A DNA stretch of 64,000 nucleotides from an uncultured Bacilli bacterium (GCA_934141535.1 CAKPCH010000004.1:87208-151207); one strand, 5' to 3'; positions 8,951-17,916 are shown, counted from the first letter of the stretch. Made by a program: numbers and translations. Notes: a model not told the origin generated them from the letters alone.

Positions 8951-9935
8951 AACCTAACATAGATTTTGAAATTGTTATAACTGGACGAAGACCATAGTTG
9001 TCAGAATTGTTGACTTCGTCGCGATTGCTAAAGTAACCATTATAGTAAACGCCCCACGCGTAGTAAGAGTAATCATCAGTAGGAGTTGTTGTCCAATATC
9101 CATATACTGGATGGGTTGTATCTTTTAAATTATCATATAACCATATTAGTAAAGCTCCTCCTTTATTGCCCGCTGCTATATATATTTGATCTTTTGTTGG
9201 AAAACTTACTTCTACTCCATTTTTATTAAATATACTCTTTATATGTCCTAAATAATCTTTGCCTTCTACAGCATTACTTCCTATTGCTGTTATATTTTTA
9301 CAAGTTGTATTGATTATGCTTCCATCTGTACACCAAGCTACTCCTGATGGCACATATGAATCCACAAAGTTTTCTTTCATGATTAAACTTACTGTATCTG
9401 TATTGTTTTCTAGTACAAAGAATGTATTTGTGTAACTATCTCCAACCTTGCATGTGTATTCATCACCATATGCATAACTTCCTGTTGGCACGTTCCCTGT
9501 TGTTGCTGTAGTTACTGCTGTACATACTGGATTGAATTGCTCTATTTTTCCATTATTATATGAATATGCTGCATCTGATACCTTAAAATTTGAAATACCT
9601 GTTATTTTCCCATTCGATAATAATATCTTACTACCTACATCTGGAGTTATTCCATTAATTTCTATTTTAATATAATCAGTAGTTCCATCACATTTTAATC
9701 CTTCACTTTCTACTACACATTCTGTTGGATTAAAGTTTGCCCCTGGATGTACCATATTATATCTAGCTATCTCATTTTTTACTTGATCTAAATATAATTC
9801 TATACTTCTTTCTGTTGAATTATTTTTACTATCCTTTATTATATTTAACACTACTGGTGTAGCTATTAATGCGATAATTGCAAGTATTACGATGACTGCT
9901 AATAACTCTATTAATGTAAAACCTTTATTTTTCAT
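8949..9935 (-). CDS. Prepilin-like protein with variable lectin-like C-terminus
   Basis: 328 aa. The N-terminus KNKGFTLIELLAVIVILAI is a textbook type IV prepilin signal: cleavage after Gly4, Glu at mature position 5, then a hydrophobic helix. A stalk runs to about residue 135. Then comes the module shared with 1978-4134 and 62422-63690: CTAVTTATTGNVP, YGDEYTCKVGD, FFVLENNTDTVSLIMKEN, KDYLGHIKSIFNK, YGYWTTTP, AWGVYY and finally YGLRPVITISKS. The W-T-T-P ... AW.V.(F/Y) ... (V/L)RPV order matches DUF1566/C-type-lectin-fold modules, which are known retroelement targets. No pilus assembly genes are in the window. The product is probably a minor pilin or pseudopilin carrying a binding domain at its tip; this is inference. 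Confidence 0.82.
   Translation of the reverse strand: MKNKGFTLIELLAVIVILAIIALIATPVVLNIIKDSKNNSTERSIELYLDQVKNEIARYNMVHPGANFNPTECVVESEGLKCDGTTDYIKIEINGITPDVGSKILLSNGKITGISNFKVSDAAYSYNNGKIEQFNPVCTAVTTATTGNVPTGSYAYGDEYTCKVGDSYTNTFFVLENNTDTVSLIMKENFVDSYVPSGVAWCTDGSIINTTCKNITAIGSNAVEGKDYLGHIKSIFNKNGVEVSFPTKDQIYIAAGNKGGALLIWLYDNLKDTTHPVYGYWTTTPTDDYSYYAWGVYYNGYFSNRDEVNNSDNYGLRPVITISKSMLG
8979..9075 (-). other. Putative diversity-generating variable region (NNY/NNC-rich)
   Basis: Between the AWG turn and the LRPV motif, 22 of 23 coding-strand codons are NNY, and ten are NNC (GGC, TAC, AGC, CGC, GAC, GTC, AAC). NNC is rare in this AT-rich genome. These are the codons expected if AAC/AAT codons of a template repeat were mutated at adenines. 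Flanking codons match the paralogue at 62422-63690 closely. Confidence 0.55.
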
Positions 9936-9983
9936 TTCATAAATCCCTCTTTCTACTATAGTAATAGTATACTATCAATCAAA

Positions 9984-10030
9984 AGAAAAAACAAGTAATA
10001 TTTTCAAAAATTCACTTGAAAATTACTTGT
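9984..10030 (-). terminator. Terminator of the 10034-10450 gene
   Basis: acaagtaat (9991-9999) pairs with attacttgt (10022-10030), with inner pairing ttttcaa/ttgaaaa and a T run leftward. The same acaagtaatattt arm occurs at 4259 and 63800. Confidence 0.85.
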
Positions 10031-10033
10031 ATA

Positions 10034-10450
10034 TTATCTTTTATATCTTCTAATTTTTTCTACATCACTTCTATGTAGTACTTCATCATTTTTTATATTA
10101 AATTTTAACATACTATTAAATTCTTTTATAGCTTCATTAGTATTACAACTATACATAACATCATCTTCTACATTATATAATGAATAAATTTTATTTACTT
10201 CTAGTACTCCTGTTTTTTCATTTACTCTAGATGAATATATTATAACTTTACCATTTTTATAAGCTATATTAATAGGATCTAATTCTTTATAATATCTTCC
10301 TATAAATTTTACTACACCATTTATTCTAGTAGTTACATCATAAAATCTATTTCCTCTTTTTTCATATTCTTGAATAGTTACACTATCATTTTTATTTATC
10401 ATAGCTGTTATTGAATATGGCACTGGTTTGCATTCGTTTATATCGTTCAT
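10034..10450 (-). CDS. Hypothetical cytosolic protein
   Basis: 138 aa, not recognised. No signal peptide or membrane helix. The sequence alternates short beta-rich stretches (DSVTIQEYEKRG, VVKFIGRYYKELD, KVIIYSSRV) with a C-terminal helix ending VEKIRRYKR. It follows the glycosyltransferase at 10454-11458 by three bases and shares its transcript and the terminator at 9984-10030. It may be an accessory to that enzyme, but nothing in the sequence proves it. Confidence 0.7.
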   Translation of the reverse strand: MNDINECKPVPYSITAMINKNDSVTIQEYEKRGNRFYDVTTRINGVVKFIGRYYKELDPINIAYKNGKVIIYSSRVNEKTGVLEVNKIYSLYNVEDDVMYSCNTNEAIKEFNSMLKFNIKNDEVLHRSDVEKIRRYKR

Positions 10451-10453
10451 AAA

Positions 10454-11458
10454 TTACTCTCCTTTTAAAACGCTTTCATAAATACTTATCAACTTCTTGC
10501 CAACCTTTTTTATATCTTTGGTTTGTGCTACTTTATATGCTTCTTCTGTTAAATTTGGTAGCTTACCTTCTAATATATCTTTTATTTTTTCTTCAAATTC
10601 ATCTATTGTTTTTGCTTTATATACATTTACATTATCTTTCATCCAAGGTGAAAATACTGGTATATCTCTTATAAGTGCTGGTATTTTGGCAGCACATGCT
10701 TCAAGTATTGGAATTCCTTCTGTTTCTTCTAATGTTGGAAATAAATATAAATCACATCCACTATATGCCCCTCTTAATATTTCAGGCTCTACATATCCAG
10801 CAAATACTAAATTAGGTAACTTAGTATTAATAGCATCTCTTATTTTTTTAGGACTTGCTGATAATGGTGAATATCCAAACCATATAAATTTATACTCTGG
10901 TAATCTTTTTGCTAATTCTACAAAGTCTAATATACCTTTTCTTTCTATATATAATCCTACACCCATTATAACTTTATCAGTATTTTTATAATTATATTTT
11001 TTTCTAAACTTTTTACCTAATTCATCATCATGTTTAAAAAATTCTACATTAATACCATTACTAATATCAGTTATTGGAACTTTTATTCCATAACCTTCTA
11101 ATAGTTTTTTAGAATATGGAGTTGGTGTTAGAATATGATCTCCTAGACTGTAGCACTTAATTATCCATTTTTTAAATAGAGGCGCTACAGCATTTGAGAA
11201 TATAAAAGAATTTCTAAAATCTTCTTCAGTTGAATGAGCATGATAAATAACTTTTTTACCTTTTTTTCTAGCACTTTTAGCAAGCCTATATGATTTTGGT
11301 CCATATGTGTTTATATGTACTATATCATAATCATCATGTATATCTCTAGTATAAGGTATATTATTTTCTTCTAATGCATTCATCTGATGTCTAACTGCTT
11401 TACCAAGCCCTGATTTTCTATTCATTTTTTCAAATTCTGAATAAAGTAACACTTTCAT
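10454..11458 (-). CDS. GT4-family glycosyltransferase, diacylglycerol glucosyltransferase type
   Basis: 334 aa, starting MKVLLYSEFEKMNRKSG at the ATG at 11458 (GGTGATTTA just upstream). GT-B fold: N-terminal acceptor domain with YHAHSTEEDF, linker, and a nucleotide-sugar domain with GVGLYIERKG and the EX7E-type motif in ETEGIPILEACAAKIPAL. It resembles alpha-monoglucosyldiacylglycerol synthases of Acholeplasma and Gram-positive cocci, which make glycolipid anchors for membrane and lipoteichoic acid. The exact donor and acceptor are inferred from overall resemblance only. Transcription likely starts from the promoter at 11474-11502. It is separate from the larger operon upstream. Confidence 0.85.
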   Translation of the reverse strand: MKVLLYSEFEKMNRKSGLGKAVRHQMNALEENNIPYTRDIHDDYDIVHINTYGPKSYRLAKSARKKGKKVIYHAHSTEEDFRNSFIFSNAVAPLFKKWIIKCYSLGDHILTPTPYSKKLLEGYGIKVPITDISNGINVEFFKHDDELGKKFRKKYNYKNTDKVIMGVGLYIERKGILDFVELAKRLPEYKFIWFGYSPLSASPKKIRDAINTKLPNLVFAGYVEPEILRGAYSGCDLYLFPTLEETEGIPILEACAAKIPALIRDIPVFSPWMKDNVNVYKAKTIDEFEEKIKDILEGKLPNLTEEAYKVAQTKDIKKVGKKLISIYESVLKGE

Positions 11459-11473
11459 TAAATCACCAAATTT

Positions 11474-11502
11474 AGTATAACACATTTTTTATTATTTGTT
11501 AA
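11474..11502 (-). promoter_or_regulatory. SigA-type promoter for the glycosyltransferase gene
   Basis: -35 TTAACA (11497-11502), 17-base spacer, -10 TATACT (11474-11479), close to the ATG at 11458. Confidence 0.65.
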
Positions 11503-11667
11503 CCCGTTTGCTTTTTTTTACACCAATCATACTTAAGCGATTACCTAATAACCTTGTATAACAAAAAATAGATTAATTCAATTGTAATTTAAGATGTCAA
11601 TATTGATTAGCATATCAATAGAAGTGACTTATTTAATAGAAATTTTTAACAGTCTCCACCTAACAAT
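11486..11667. other. Noncoding gap between the nine-gene operon and the glycosyltransferase
   Basis: About 180 bases with no convincing ORF or RNA. It holds the promoter above. I found no clear terminator for the operon ending at 11668. Confidence 0.5.
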
Positions 11668-12918
11668 TTATAATGACCAATAAATTACATCACTCTCAAA
11701 TTTATAATCTTTGTATATTGAATACAAATCTAATATTATTTTTTTAGAACATTTTTTATTAAAGTAGCTCATTATTTTTTCTTTATTCATACTTCTGTAT
11801 TTATCATGTGGAACTGCGATTATCAGTATATCCAAATCTTGCAATTTCTCGTAATTATTAAAATAGGTATTTTTGTCAAATAACATATAATCCGAAATCC
11901 TACAATCATAATTTTGTTTTTTTAACTCACGATAGATTATATCAACCTTAGTATTTCTAACATCATCTGAATTTGCCTTATAAGAATAACCTAAAATTCC
12001 TACCTTAATATTGTTATTGTTTTTTATATCAGCTACCATCTCATTCAAACTATTTACTATAAATAAAGGAATATTCTCGTTTGTTTTTCTTGCTTGTTTT
12101 ACTATATTCATATTATATCCATATTTGTTTCCTAAATCAATAAGATAATACGGATCGATGCCAATACAATGACCTCCAACTAAGCCTGGAAGAACGTCAA
12201 CAAAATTCCACTTTGTTTTTGCGGTTTCTAAAACATCTATTGTTGATATCTTCATTAAATGGCACAATTGTGAGACTTCATTAACAAATGCAATATTTAA
12301 ATCCCTCTGAGAATTTTCAATAATTTTTGACAGTTCTGCGACTTTTATGCAACTAGCTCTATACAAACTAACATTAGATATTAAACTGTATAATTTTTCA
12401 ACTTGGTCTAAAACAAAATTATTTTGCGCTGAGATAACTTTAGTAACAGAATTAATAGTATGAAGATTATCAGATGGGTTTATTCTTTCAGGAGAATATC
12501 CAACAAAAAAATCGACATTATTCTTTAACCCACTATATTTTTCTAATAATGGAATGCATATATTTTCTGTTACGCCAGGATAATAAGAAGATTCAAATAT
12601 TATTAGTGAATTTTTTTTAAAATTATACCCTATTGTTCTACAGGCTTCAATAACAAATTCCAAATTTGGTCTATTATTATCGTATACAGGCGTTGGGACT
12701 GTAACTATGATTGCATCTGACTTGCCAATACATTTGTCATTATAAGTATAAACAATATTACAGTTTTTATTATTTTTGCTTAAAGTTTTAATTTTATCAT
12801 TATCAATATCATATGCAAACACTTTTTTAGTTTTAGCAAATTCATTTATTAAAGGTTGTCCAACATATCCAACACCAACTACTGTTATTGTAAAATTATT
12901 ATCTCCTATTTCTTTCAT
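11668..12918 (-). CDS. UDP-sugar (ManNAc/GalNAc-type) dehydrogenase
   Basis: 416 aa. NAD-dependent oxidation of a UDP-sugar C6 alcohol to a uronic acid. The N-terminal Rossmann motif is VVGVGYVGQPL (about 13-23). ESSYYPGVTE and GYSPERINPSD are typical of the WecC/VipA/TviB branch. The catalytic cysteine is Cys251 in GLVGGHCIGIDPYYL. The C-terminal UDP-binding domain has GILGYSYKANSDDVRNT. It is the last gene of the operon starting at 19564, two bases after the PHP gene. It suggests that the pathway uses or makes an acidic nucleotide sugar. Family assignment is firm; the substrate is not. Confidence 0.9.
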   Translation of the reverse strand: MKEIGDNNFTITVVGVGYVGQPLINEFAKTKKVFAYDIDNDKIKTLSKNNKNCNIVYTYNDKCIGKSDAIIVTVPTPVYDNNRPNLEFVIEACRTIGYNFKKNSLIIFESSYYPGVTENICIPLLEKYSGLKNNVDFFVGYSPERINPSDNLHTINSVTKVISAQNNFVLDQVEKLYSLISNVSLYRASCIKVAELSKIIENSQRDLNIAFVNEVSQLCHLMKISTIDVLETAKTKWNFVDVLPGLVGGHCIGIDPYYLIDLGNKYGYNMNIVKQARKTNENIPLFIVNSLNEMVADIKNNNNIKVGILGYSYKANSDDVRNTKVDIIYRELKKQNYDCRISDYMLFDKNTYFNNYEKLQDLDILIIAVPHDKYRSMNKEKIMSYFNKKCSKKIILDLYSIYKDYKFESDVIYWSL

Positions 12919-12919
12919 A

Positions 12920-13738
12920 TTATCCCATCACTTTCAACAAAGGAGCAAGATACTTCTCACTTCCATAATTAATACCATTATAATCTTTAGCATTTCCATG
13001 ATAATCCGTCCCTGCCGTTTTTATACAATCGATAAAAAGACTGTTTGTATCCAAATAATTACTAAATTCAATTGAATTTTTAGGATTAATGACTTCCAAT
13101 CCATTTAATCCATAGTTTAAAAAAACTTTTACAATTGATTCAAATTCAATAATAGATGAACATTGATTTAAAAGTGTCATGGGATGAGCTAAAACAATTA
13201 TAGAATTAAGTGATTTCAATATGTCAATTGTTTCTTTAACTTGTAATTTCTTTTGAACTATATATGACTGACTTCTAGAACCAATAAAGTTTTTATAAAT
13301 AAAATCAACATCATCAACATTAAATTTTTCTAATAATATTTTGGCTATAATCCGTTTATTTAACAGATCTTTTGTGTACTTTTTTATGTCATTATCATCA
13401 ATAACAATTCCATATTTATATTCTAATATTTTTATAGCAGCCCTACAAATGTAATCATTTTCTAACTTTATTTGTCTTAAATATCCATTAAGTTTTTTTA
13501 AATCATTAACTCCATATGCTAACAAATGAATACTTTTGTTATTATAATTACAATCAATTTCAATACCGTTTATTATAGTTATATTATTGTATAATGATGT
13601 TACACTCTCGCATATGTTATGATCAGTAAAAGATAAATACAATATATTATTGTCTAATGCTGTTTTAATTAAATCGTCTCTACTTGAAATACCATCACTT
13701 AATGTACTATGAACATGTAAATCAAAATTTATAGACAT
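12920..13738 (-). CDS. PHP-domain phosphoesterase
   Basis: 272 aa. The PHP metal-binding motifs are clear: DLHVHSTLSDG at the N-terminus, SFTDHN, a VLAHPM motif and TAGTDYHG near the C-terminus. This fits the TrpH/YciV-like class, which hydrolyses phosphoesters such as nucleoside 3',5'-bisphosphates or RNA 5' ends. The start is taken at the ATG at 13738 (MSINFDLHVH), since the domain begins at once; an in-frame ATG lies six codons upstream. It overlaps the Nudix gene by 17 bases, so the two are probably coupled. In this operon it may dephosphorylate an intermediate; the true substrate is unknown. Confidence 0.88.
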   Translation of the reverse strand: MSINFDLHVHSTLSDGISSRDDLIKTALDNNILYLSFTDHNICESVTSLYNNITIINGIEIDCNYNNKSIHLLAYGVNDLKKLNGYLRQIKLENDYICRAAIKILEYKYGIVIDDNDIKKYTKDLLNKRIIAKILLEKFNVDDVDFIYKNFIGSRSQSYIVQKKLQVKETIDILKSLNSIIVLAHPMTLLNQCSSIIEFESIVKVFLNYGLNGLEVINPKNSIEFSNYLDTNSLFIDCIKTAGTDYHGNAKDYNGINYGSEKYLAPLLKVMG

Positions 13739-14177
13739 TTTTACACAACCTTTCATTTAATTCCCAAAGTGCATTTTTATTGCTATCCCATTCAAACATT
13801 TTCATTGCATCACTATAATTAACCCATTTAAAAGATTTATGTTCTTCAGATATTTTTATTTTGGCATCATCCACACAAACACCAAATGAATATTCTTTTA
13901 CGATATATGTTTCTTTTTCAAACTTTGTACCTGAAATATTAATTGAAGGCATGCTAGCAAATGATGATAATTTTACTAAATTTGTGTTGTATGGAATATT
14001 ACCTTCTTCATACATTTCCCTTCGTGCAGCCTGTTCTATACTTTCACTGTCCTCTACTCCACCAGCTATTCCTTGCCATACATTTAAATCCTCTCTTAAA
14101 AATAAACAATATTCAATACAATTTAATTTTGTATTCATTCTATATGGAATAACTAAAACTTGTATTGGCTTCCTCAC
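13722..14177 (-). CDS. Nudix hydrolase (first of two paralogues)
   Basis: 151 aa. The Nudix box GGVEDSESIEQAARREMYEEGN (about residues 38-59) fits GX5EX7REUXEEXG exactly. The start MRKPIQVLV resembles NudB-type enzymes that act on dihydroneopterin triphosphate or dATP. It overlaps the upstream kinase gene by 38 bases and the PHP gene by 17. A paralogue at 17917-18366 shares the frame, the opening KP.QVL and the ending ALWELN(E/Q)RL. Two Nudix enzymes in one operon suggest two pyrophosphate-bond hydrolyses, or a heteromer, on a nucleotide-linked intermediate; this is inference. Confidence 0.9.
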   Translation of the reverse strand: MRKPIQVLVIPYRMNTKLNCIEYCLFLREDLNVWQGIAGGVEDSESIEQAARREMYEEGNIPYNTNLVKLSSFASMPSINISGTKFEKETYIVKEYSFGVCVDDAKIKISEEHKSFKWVNYSDAMKMFEWDSNKNALWELNERLCKNVYKF

Positions 14178-15132
14178 TATTAACCTCCTTAATGATATTT
14201 ATAACACTATTTTTCTTACTTAATAGCCACTTTATCATTTCAAATTTGTATTTTGCATAACTAATATCATCATCGACATCAAGACAGTAAAGGCTATTTA
14301 AGGATATATAGTTAAATAAATTCAAGCCATCTAATAAGTATTCATTAGTAATATAATAAACATTTTTATATCCCTCAAGAAAATTTTTAATATTATATAA
14401 AATTTTTGTATCATCAAAATTTTTATCATAACATATCATACTAATTGCACGATATATTTCATATTGTAAAGGAAAAATGCAAGTTTGGTCTAAATCTAGA
14501 CACACTAATTTATTTGTTTTGATAATGTTATCAAGGTAAAAATCGCCGTGCACAATTTTATTGTTATATTTTAAATAAATTTGTTCAATACTCCTAAAGT
14601 CAACTTTTTTTAATAGTTTTAACTTTGACCTTAAAATTTGAATTGCCTCTGTGTTACCTGTTTTTACATGCAAACTAATTAAATTATTAATTCTATCTAT
14701 ATTGGGAGTGGTCATATTTAAATTTTTTGTATCATAGTTTTTGATATTTTTAATAATAGATGAATTTAGGGTTTTATGTATATTCCCAAGCAACTCTCCT
14801 AGTTTATACTGCTCTTGAGAACCCAATCTTTGTTTATTCAAATGTAGACCATCAATATATTCATATAAAACGTAATATTTATCATTATATGTAAAATATG
14901 TTCTACCATCTATTGTAAAAATAATCTTGGCTGATAAATTATTGCTCGATAAAATATTTTGAACAACATTTATAAACTCAAGCCTATTTAACTTATCAAC
15001 AGCCATTTCTTTTAATAGATATTTCCTATCTTTTGTAGTTAATATCCACTTTTTGCAAGCATATCCTAATGATAAAGGCTGTTTTTCTATTATAAAAATA
15101 TTATAAAAATCATTAATAATTTTATTTTTCAT
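14140..15132 (-). CDS. Aminoglycoside-phosphotransferase/choline-kinase-fold kinase
   Basis: 330 aa. Small-molecule kinase fold: N-lobe with KYLLKEM (about 37-43), Brenner-type catalytic loop VHGDFYLDN (HGD at 195-197, Asn202) and a metal-binding Asp in CLDLDQ (213-215). The closest general resemblance is to CotS/homoserine-kinase-like APH proteins. These phosphorylate hydroxyl groups of small molecules or sugars rather than proteins. It overlaps its upstream neighbour by 11 bases and the next gene by 38. It probably primes a sugar or amino-alcohol intermediate for the pathway. Antibiotic resistance is not indicated by the context. Confidence 0.85.
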   Translation of the reverse strand: MKNKIINDFYNIFIIEKQPLSLGYACKKWILTTKDRKYLLKEMAVDKLNRLEFINVVQNILSSNNLSAKIIFTIDGRTYFTYNDKYYVLYEYIDGLHLNKQRLGSQEQYKLGELLGNIHKTLNSSIIKNIKNYDTKNLNMTTPNIDRINNLISLHVKTGNTEAIQILRSKLKLLKKVDFRSIEQIYLKYNNKIVHGDFYLDNIIKTNKLVCLDLDQTCIFPLQYEIYRAISMICYDKNFDDTKILYNIKNFLEGYKNVYYITNEYLLDGLNLFNYISLNSLYCLDVDDDISYAKYKFEMIKWLLSKKNSVINIIKEVNSEEANTSFSYSI

Positions 15133-16291
15133 TTAATTCTCCCAAAACTTCATATAATGATTTAACAAATGAATTACATATATATTGATTATCTTTTTTA
15201 GACATGTTGAAATGAATGGGTAAGTTTATTATTCTCCCACCTAATTCACGCGAAATGTTTTTATATTTAGTATCTATATGTTCATCAACATATTTATGAA
15301 TCATAAATGTGGGTTCATTAGCAACGGTAGTTTTTATTTGATACTTTTCTTCTAAAATTTTCATAATTTTATTTCTGCTGTTTCTAGTAAACATATCATT
15401 TAATATGATAGTATAATAGGTATAAATATGATAGTAAATTTCATCAAAAACTGGCAAAGAAAAATATTTGCTATACTTTTTTAACATATTATTTCTTTGA
15501 AGTGCTACTTTACGTCTTTTTTTGTTATATTTATCAATTTTTTTTAATTGTGATATACCCACGCTGGATTGAACTTTTGATAATTTATAATTCGAGCCCC
15601 AAGCATCCATTTTTCTTCCACCAAATTCTCTTCTTTTTTTCATTTTTTCATAATATTCATAATTATTCGTTAAAATCATACCGCCTTCTCCAAGAGTGGA
15701 TATGTTTTTTTTGCTTTGAAAGCTAAAAACTGATATATCTCCCAAGCAACCGACTTTCTTTTTATCATAAGATGCACCACAACATCTAGCGACATCTTCT
15801 ATTATAACGATATTAGAATCATATTTTTTTATAATATTAATAATTTTATTCATATCAGCAGATACACCATTCATATGTGTAACAACAACTGCCCTGGTAT
15901 TTTTTGTTAAATTATTTTTGATTGAATTTGCCGAAATATTTAAAGTTTTATCATCAACATCACATAATACTAATTTTGCTGGAGTTGACAATATTGATAA
16001 ATGTGTACCATAGAAATTTATTGCAGATGATATGACTTCATCATTTGGTTTTAATTCAAGAACTTGCATTGCAATATCAATGCCACTATTACAACCGTTT
16101 ACAGATAATGCATATTTTTTCCCTATATATTCTGAAAATTTTTTTTCAAATTCTACGCGATAATCAATGGTATCACATACTTTCCAGTTGCATAAACTAT
16201 GCATCGACTTAATAACATATATATAGTCAGTTATGGTATATTTAAAATTTGGAGGTTGAGACTGATAACTTTTTTTCACTATTAAACACAT
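15122..16291 (-). CDS. DegT/DnrJ/EryC1-type PLP sugar aminotransferase
   Basis: 389 aa from the ATG at 16291. This ATG directly follows AAAAGG, so the in-frame GTG at 16279 is a real alternative. Fold type I: the cofactor Asp is in IIEDVARCCGA (about 166), and the Schiff-base Lys is in FSFQSKKNISTLGEGG (Lys195, with Lys194 beside it). Members convert keto-sugar nucleotides to amino sugars, or sometimes act as dehydratases. A keto substrate would fit a neighbouring oxidising enzyme, for example the radical SAM protein. Coupled by overlap to the kinase downstream. Confidence 0.9.
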   Translation of the reverse strand: MCLIVKKSYQSQPPNFKYTITDYIYVIKSMHSLCNWKVCDTIDYRVEFEKKFSEYIGKKYALSVNGCNSGIDIAMQVLELKPNDEVISSAINFYGTHLSILSTPAKLVLCDVDDKTLNISANSIKNNLTKNTRAVVVTHMNGVSADMNKIINIIKKYDSNIVIIEDVARCCGASYDKKKVGCLGDISVFSFQSKKNISTLGEGGMILTNNYEYYEKMKKRREFGGRKMDAWGSNYKLSKVQSSVGISQLKKIDKYNKKRRKVALQRNNMLKKYSKYFSLPVFDEIYYHIYTYYTIILNDMFTRNSRNKIMKILEEKYQIKTTVANEPTFMIHKYVDEHIDTKYKNISRELGGRIINLPIHFNMSKKDNQYICNSFVKSLYEVLGELNEK

Positions 16292-16331
16292 CCTTTTAAA
16301 ATTTAAACAATTTTACTATTTAGCCTATTAT

Positions 16332-17303
16332 TTAGTTACTATAATTAGAAAATATGTTGCTTTTATGCACTAATATTTTTGCGGTAGATAAATAAAAATC
16401 ACTTTGATGGTCATTAAATTTCAATAATTCATTCAGAAAAAATTGTTCCTTAGATATAGCTGAAATGTGTTGTCTTTCTATTTGCGATATAATTTCCTCT
16501 ACATCCAACAACTCATTAAAAACTTGCATGCTATTTTTTTTGTCATAACATGTAACAATAATTTCAGAAAGTTCTGCTTTTGAAACGAATTTACAATTAA
16601 AGGCATTAAGTAAATTAAAAACAGTCAAATTGAGTTTTTTGGAATCCAGGCAATTGTCAGCATTTTTTTGATATAATTCTTTATCAATATACGGTAATAT
16701 AAGGTTCTTAAGATTATAATTTAATTCTAATGTTGGATATCTTAAACCTAGATTAGAAGGAAAACCATATACAATTAATTTTCCATTATAATATCTTAAT
16801 CCTATTCTATCATTTCCCATATAATCATATTTTTTGGATAATAAATAAAATAATAAATTTGTCGTTTTACCACTACCACTATTGCCAATAAAAACAGTTG
16901 CTTTATTTGTTTTTTTATTTACCACTGATGCCCCATGAACAAAATAAATTCCAATATCTTCATAATATTTGGCAAAAATATCTATTATTATTCTCTTTAG
17001 ATTAAGACAATGATCTGCATTAAAATGATCATAAATAAATTTAATATTATTTTTTTTATTTGAAAAAATCAATGTATTTGGCGCCATAATAAAACATTTA
17101 TTTTTAGAATATTCAATTGTTTCTTCAGCAACAATATCAAGAGTAACTAATTCAGTTGGAATGTTTTTCTCATTATAATCACTAATAACAAAACACCCAT
17201 TAAAATGTTGAGACATTTTTGTATTAAGATTGGGTACACTTGTTTTAATTATTATTTTTAGCCCATCTTTAAATATTTCATAGCAGTTCATTTTAAGCTT
17301 CAT
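16332..17303 (-). CDS. HPr kinase-like ATPase
   Basis: 323 aa. The C-terminal half carries the HPrK fold: VHGASVV, Walker A FIGNSGSGKTTN (about 138-149) and GNDRIGL with an Asp at about 165. The N-terminal about 110 residues do not resemble the HPr kinase N-terminal domain. Stand-alone HPrK-like proteins of this type are known in ribosomal-peptide and lasso-peptide operons, where some phosphorylate a peptide, and in sugar-modifying operons. No HPr-like partner or precursor peptide is seen nearby. The start could instead be the ATG at 17291, since the first ATG abuts the AAAGGA site. Confidence 0.75.
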   Translation of the reverse strand: MKLKMNCYEIFKDGLKIIIKTSVPNLNTKMSQHFNGCFVISDYNEKNIPTELVTLDIVAEETIEYSKNKCFIMAPNTLIFSNKKNNIKFIYDHFNADHCLNLKRIIIDIFAKYYEDIGIYFVHGASVVNKKTNKATVFIGNSGSGKTTNLLFYLLSKKYDYMGNDRIGLRYYNGKLIVYGFPSNLGLRYPTLELNYNLKNLILPYIDKELYQKNADNCLDSKKLNLTVFNLLNAFNCKFVSKAELSEIIVTCYDKKNSMQVFNELLDVEEIISQIERQHISAISKEQFFLNELLKFNDHQSDFYLSTAKILVHKSNIFSNYSN

Positions 17304-17342
17304 TCCTTTCTATTCCATATATAAGCACACAAACAAGAAAAA

Positions 17343-17909
17343 CTACAAATGTTTTATTGTGTCCAACTTTGCCATCGACATATTACTTTGTGGCAATATT
17401 ATATACTCATTATTAGGGTTAGATTTTATATAAGTTATATTATATTCTTTAAACAAATCCATATATTTCAAACTACGTTTTATACTTTCTAAATACTCTA
17501 TATCTCCACGAGTTGTATCATACCAGTCTTTTTTTTTAACTCTTTCAAGTAAAACTTCCGTATCTGCTGTAACATATATTATATCAATACTAATGTCATT
17601 TAACTTTTCTTTAATTGTTTTAATAAAATTACCTCTTATGTCTGAATTCTGTCCTTTGATCAAAATAATTATATCATTTTTTTGTGAACACAACAATATA
17701 ATGTCATCTATCATTTCAATTCGTTTTTCAGTAATATTGTCAGTTTTATTTTTTGATATATATTCAATACTTTTATCGAGAATAATTGTTTTTTTCAAAT
17801 CAATATTTAAATTAGAATTTAATTTTTCATCTTTGCCATTATAGATGTACTTAATTAATGTTTCTTTGCCACTAGCACTACTGCCAAAAAACCAAATTAA
17901 TCTATTCAT
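17343..17909 (-). CDS. P-loop nucleotide/metabolite kinase
   Basis: 188 aa. Walker A WFFGSSASGKETL begins at about residue 5. A later LLERVKKKDWYDTTRGDIEY stretch resembles the lid and base-binding region of shikimate/gluconate- or deoxynucleoside-kinase-like enzymes. It lies seven bases after the upstream Nudix gene. The substrate cannot be read from the sequence. Together with the APH-like and HPrK-like genes it makes three separate phosphotransfer proteins in one operon. Confidence 0.75.
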   Translation of the reverse strand: MNRLIWFFGSSASGKETLIKYIYNGKDEKLNSNLNIDLKKTIILDKSIEYISKNKTDNITEKRIEMIDDIILLCSQKNDIIILIKGQNSDIRGNFIKTIKEKLNDISIDIIYVTADTEVLLERVKKKDWYDTTRGDIEYLESIKRSLKYMDLFKEYNITYIKSNPNNEYIILPQSNMSMAKLDTIKHL

Positions 17910-17916
17910 TGCAATA

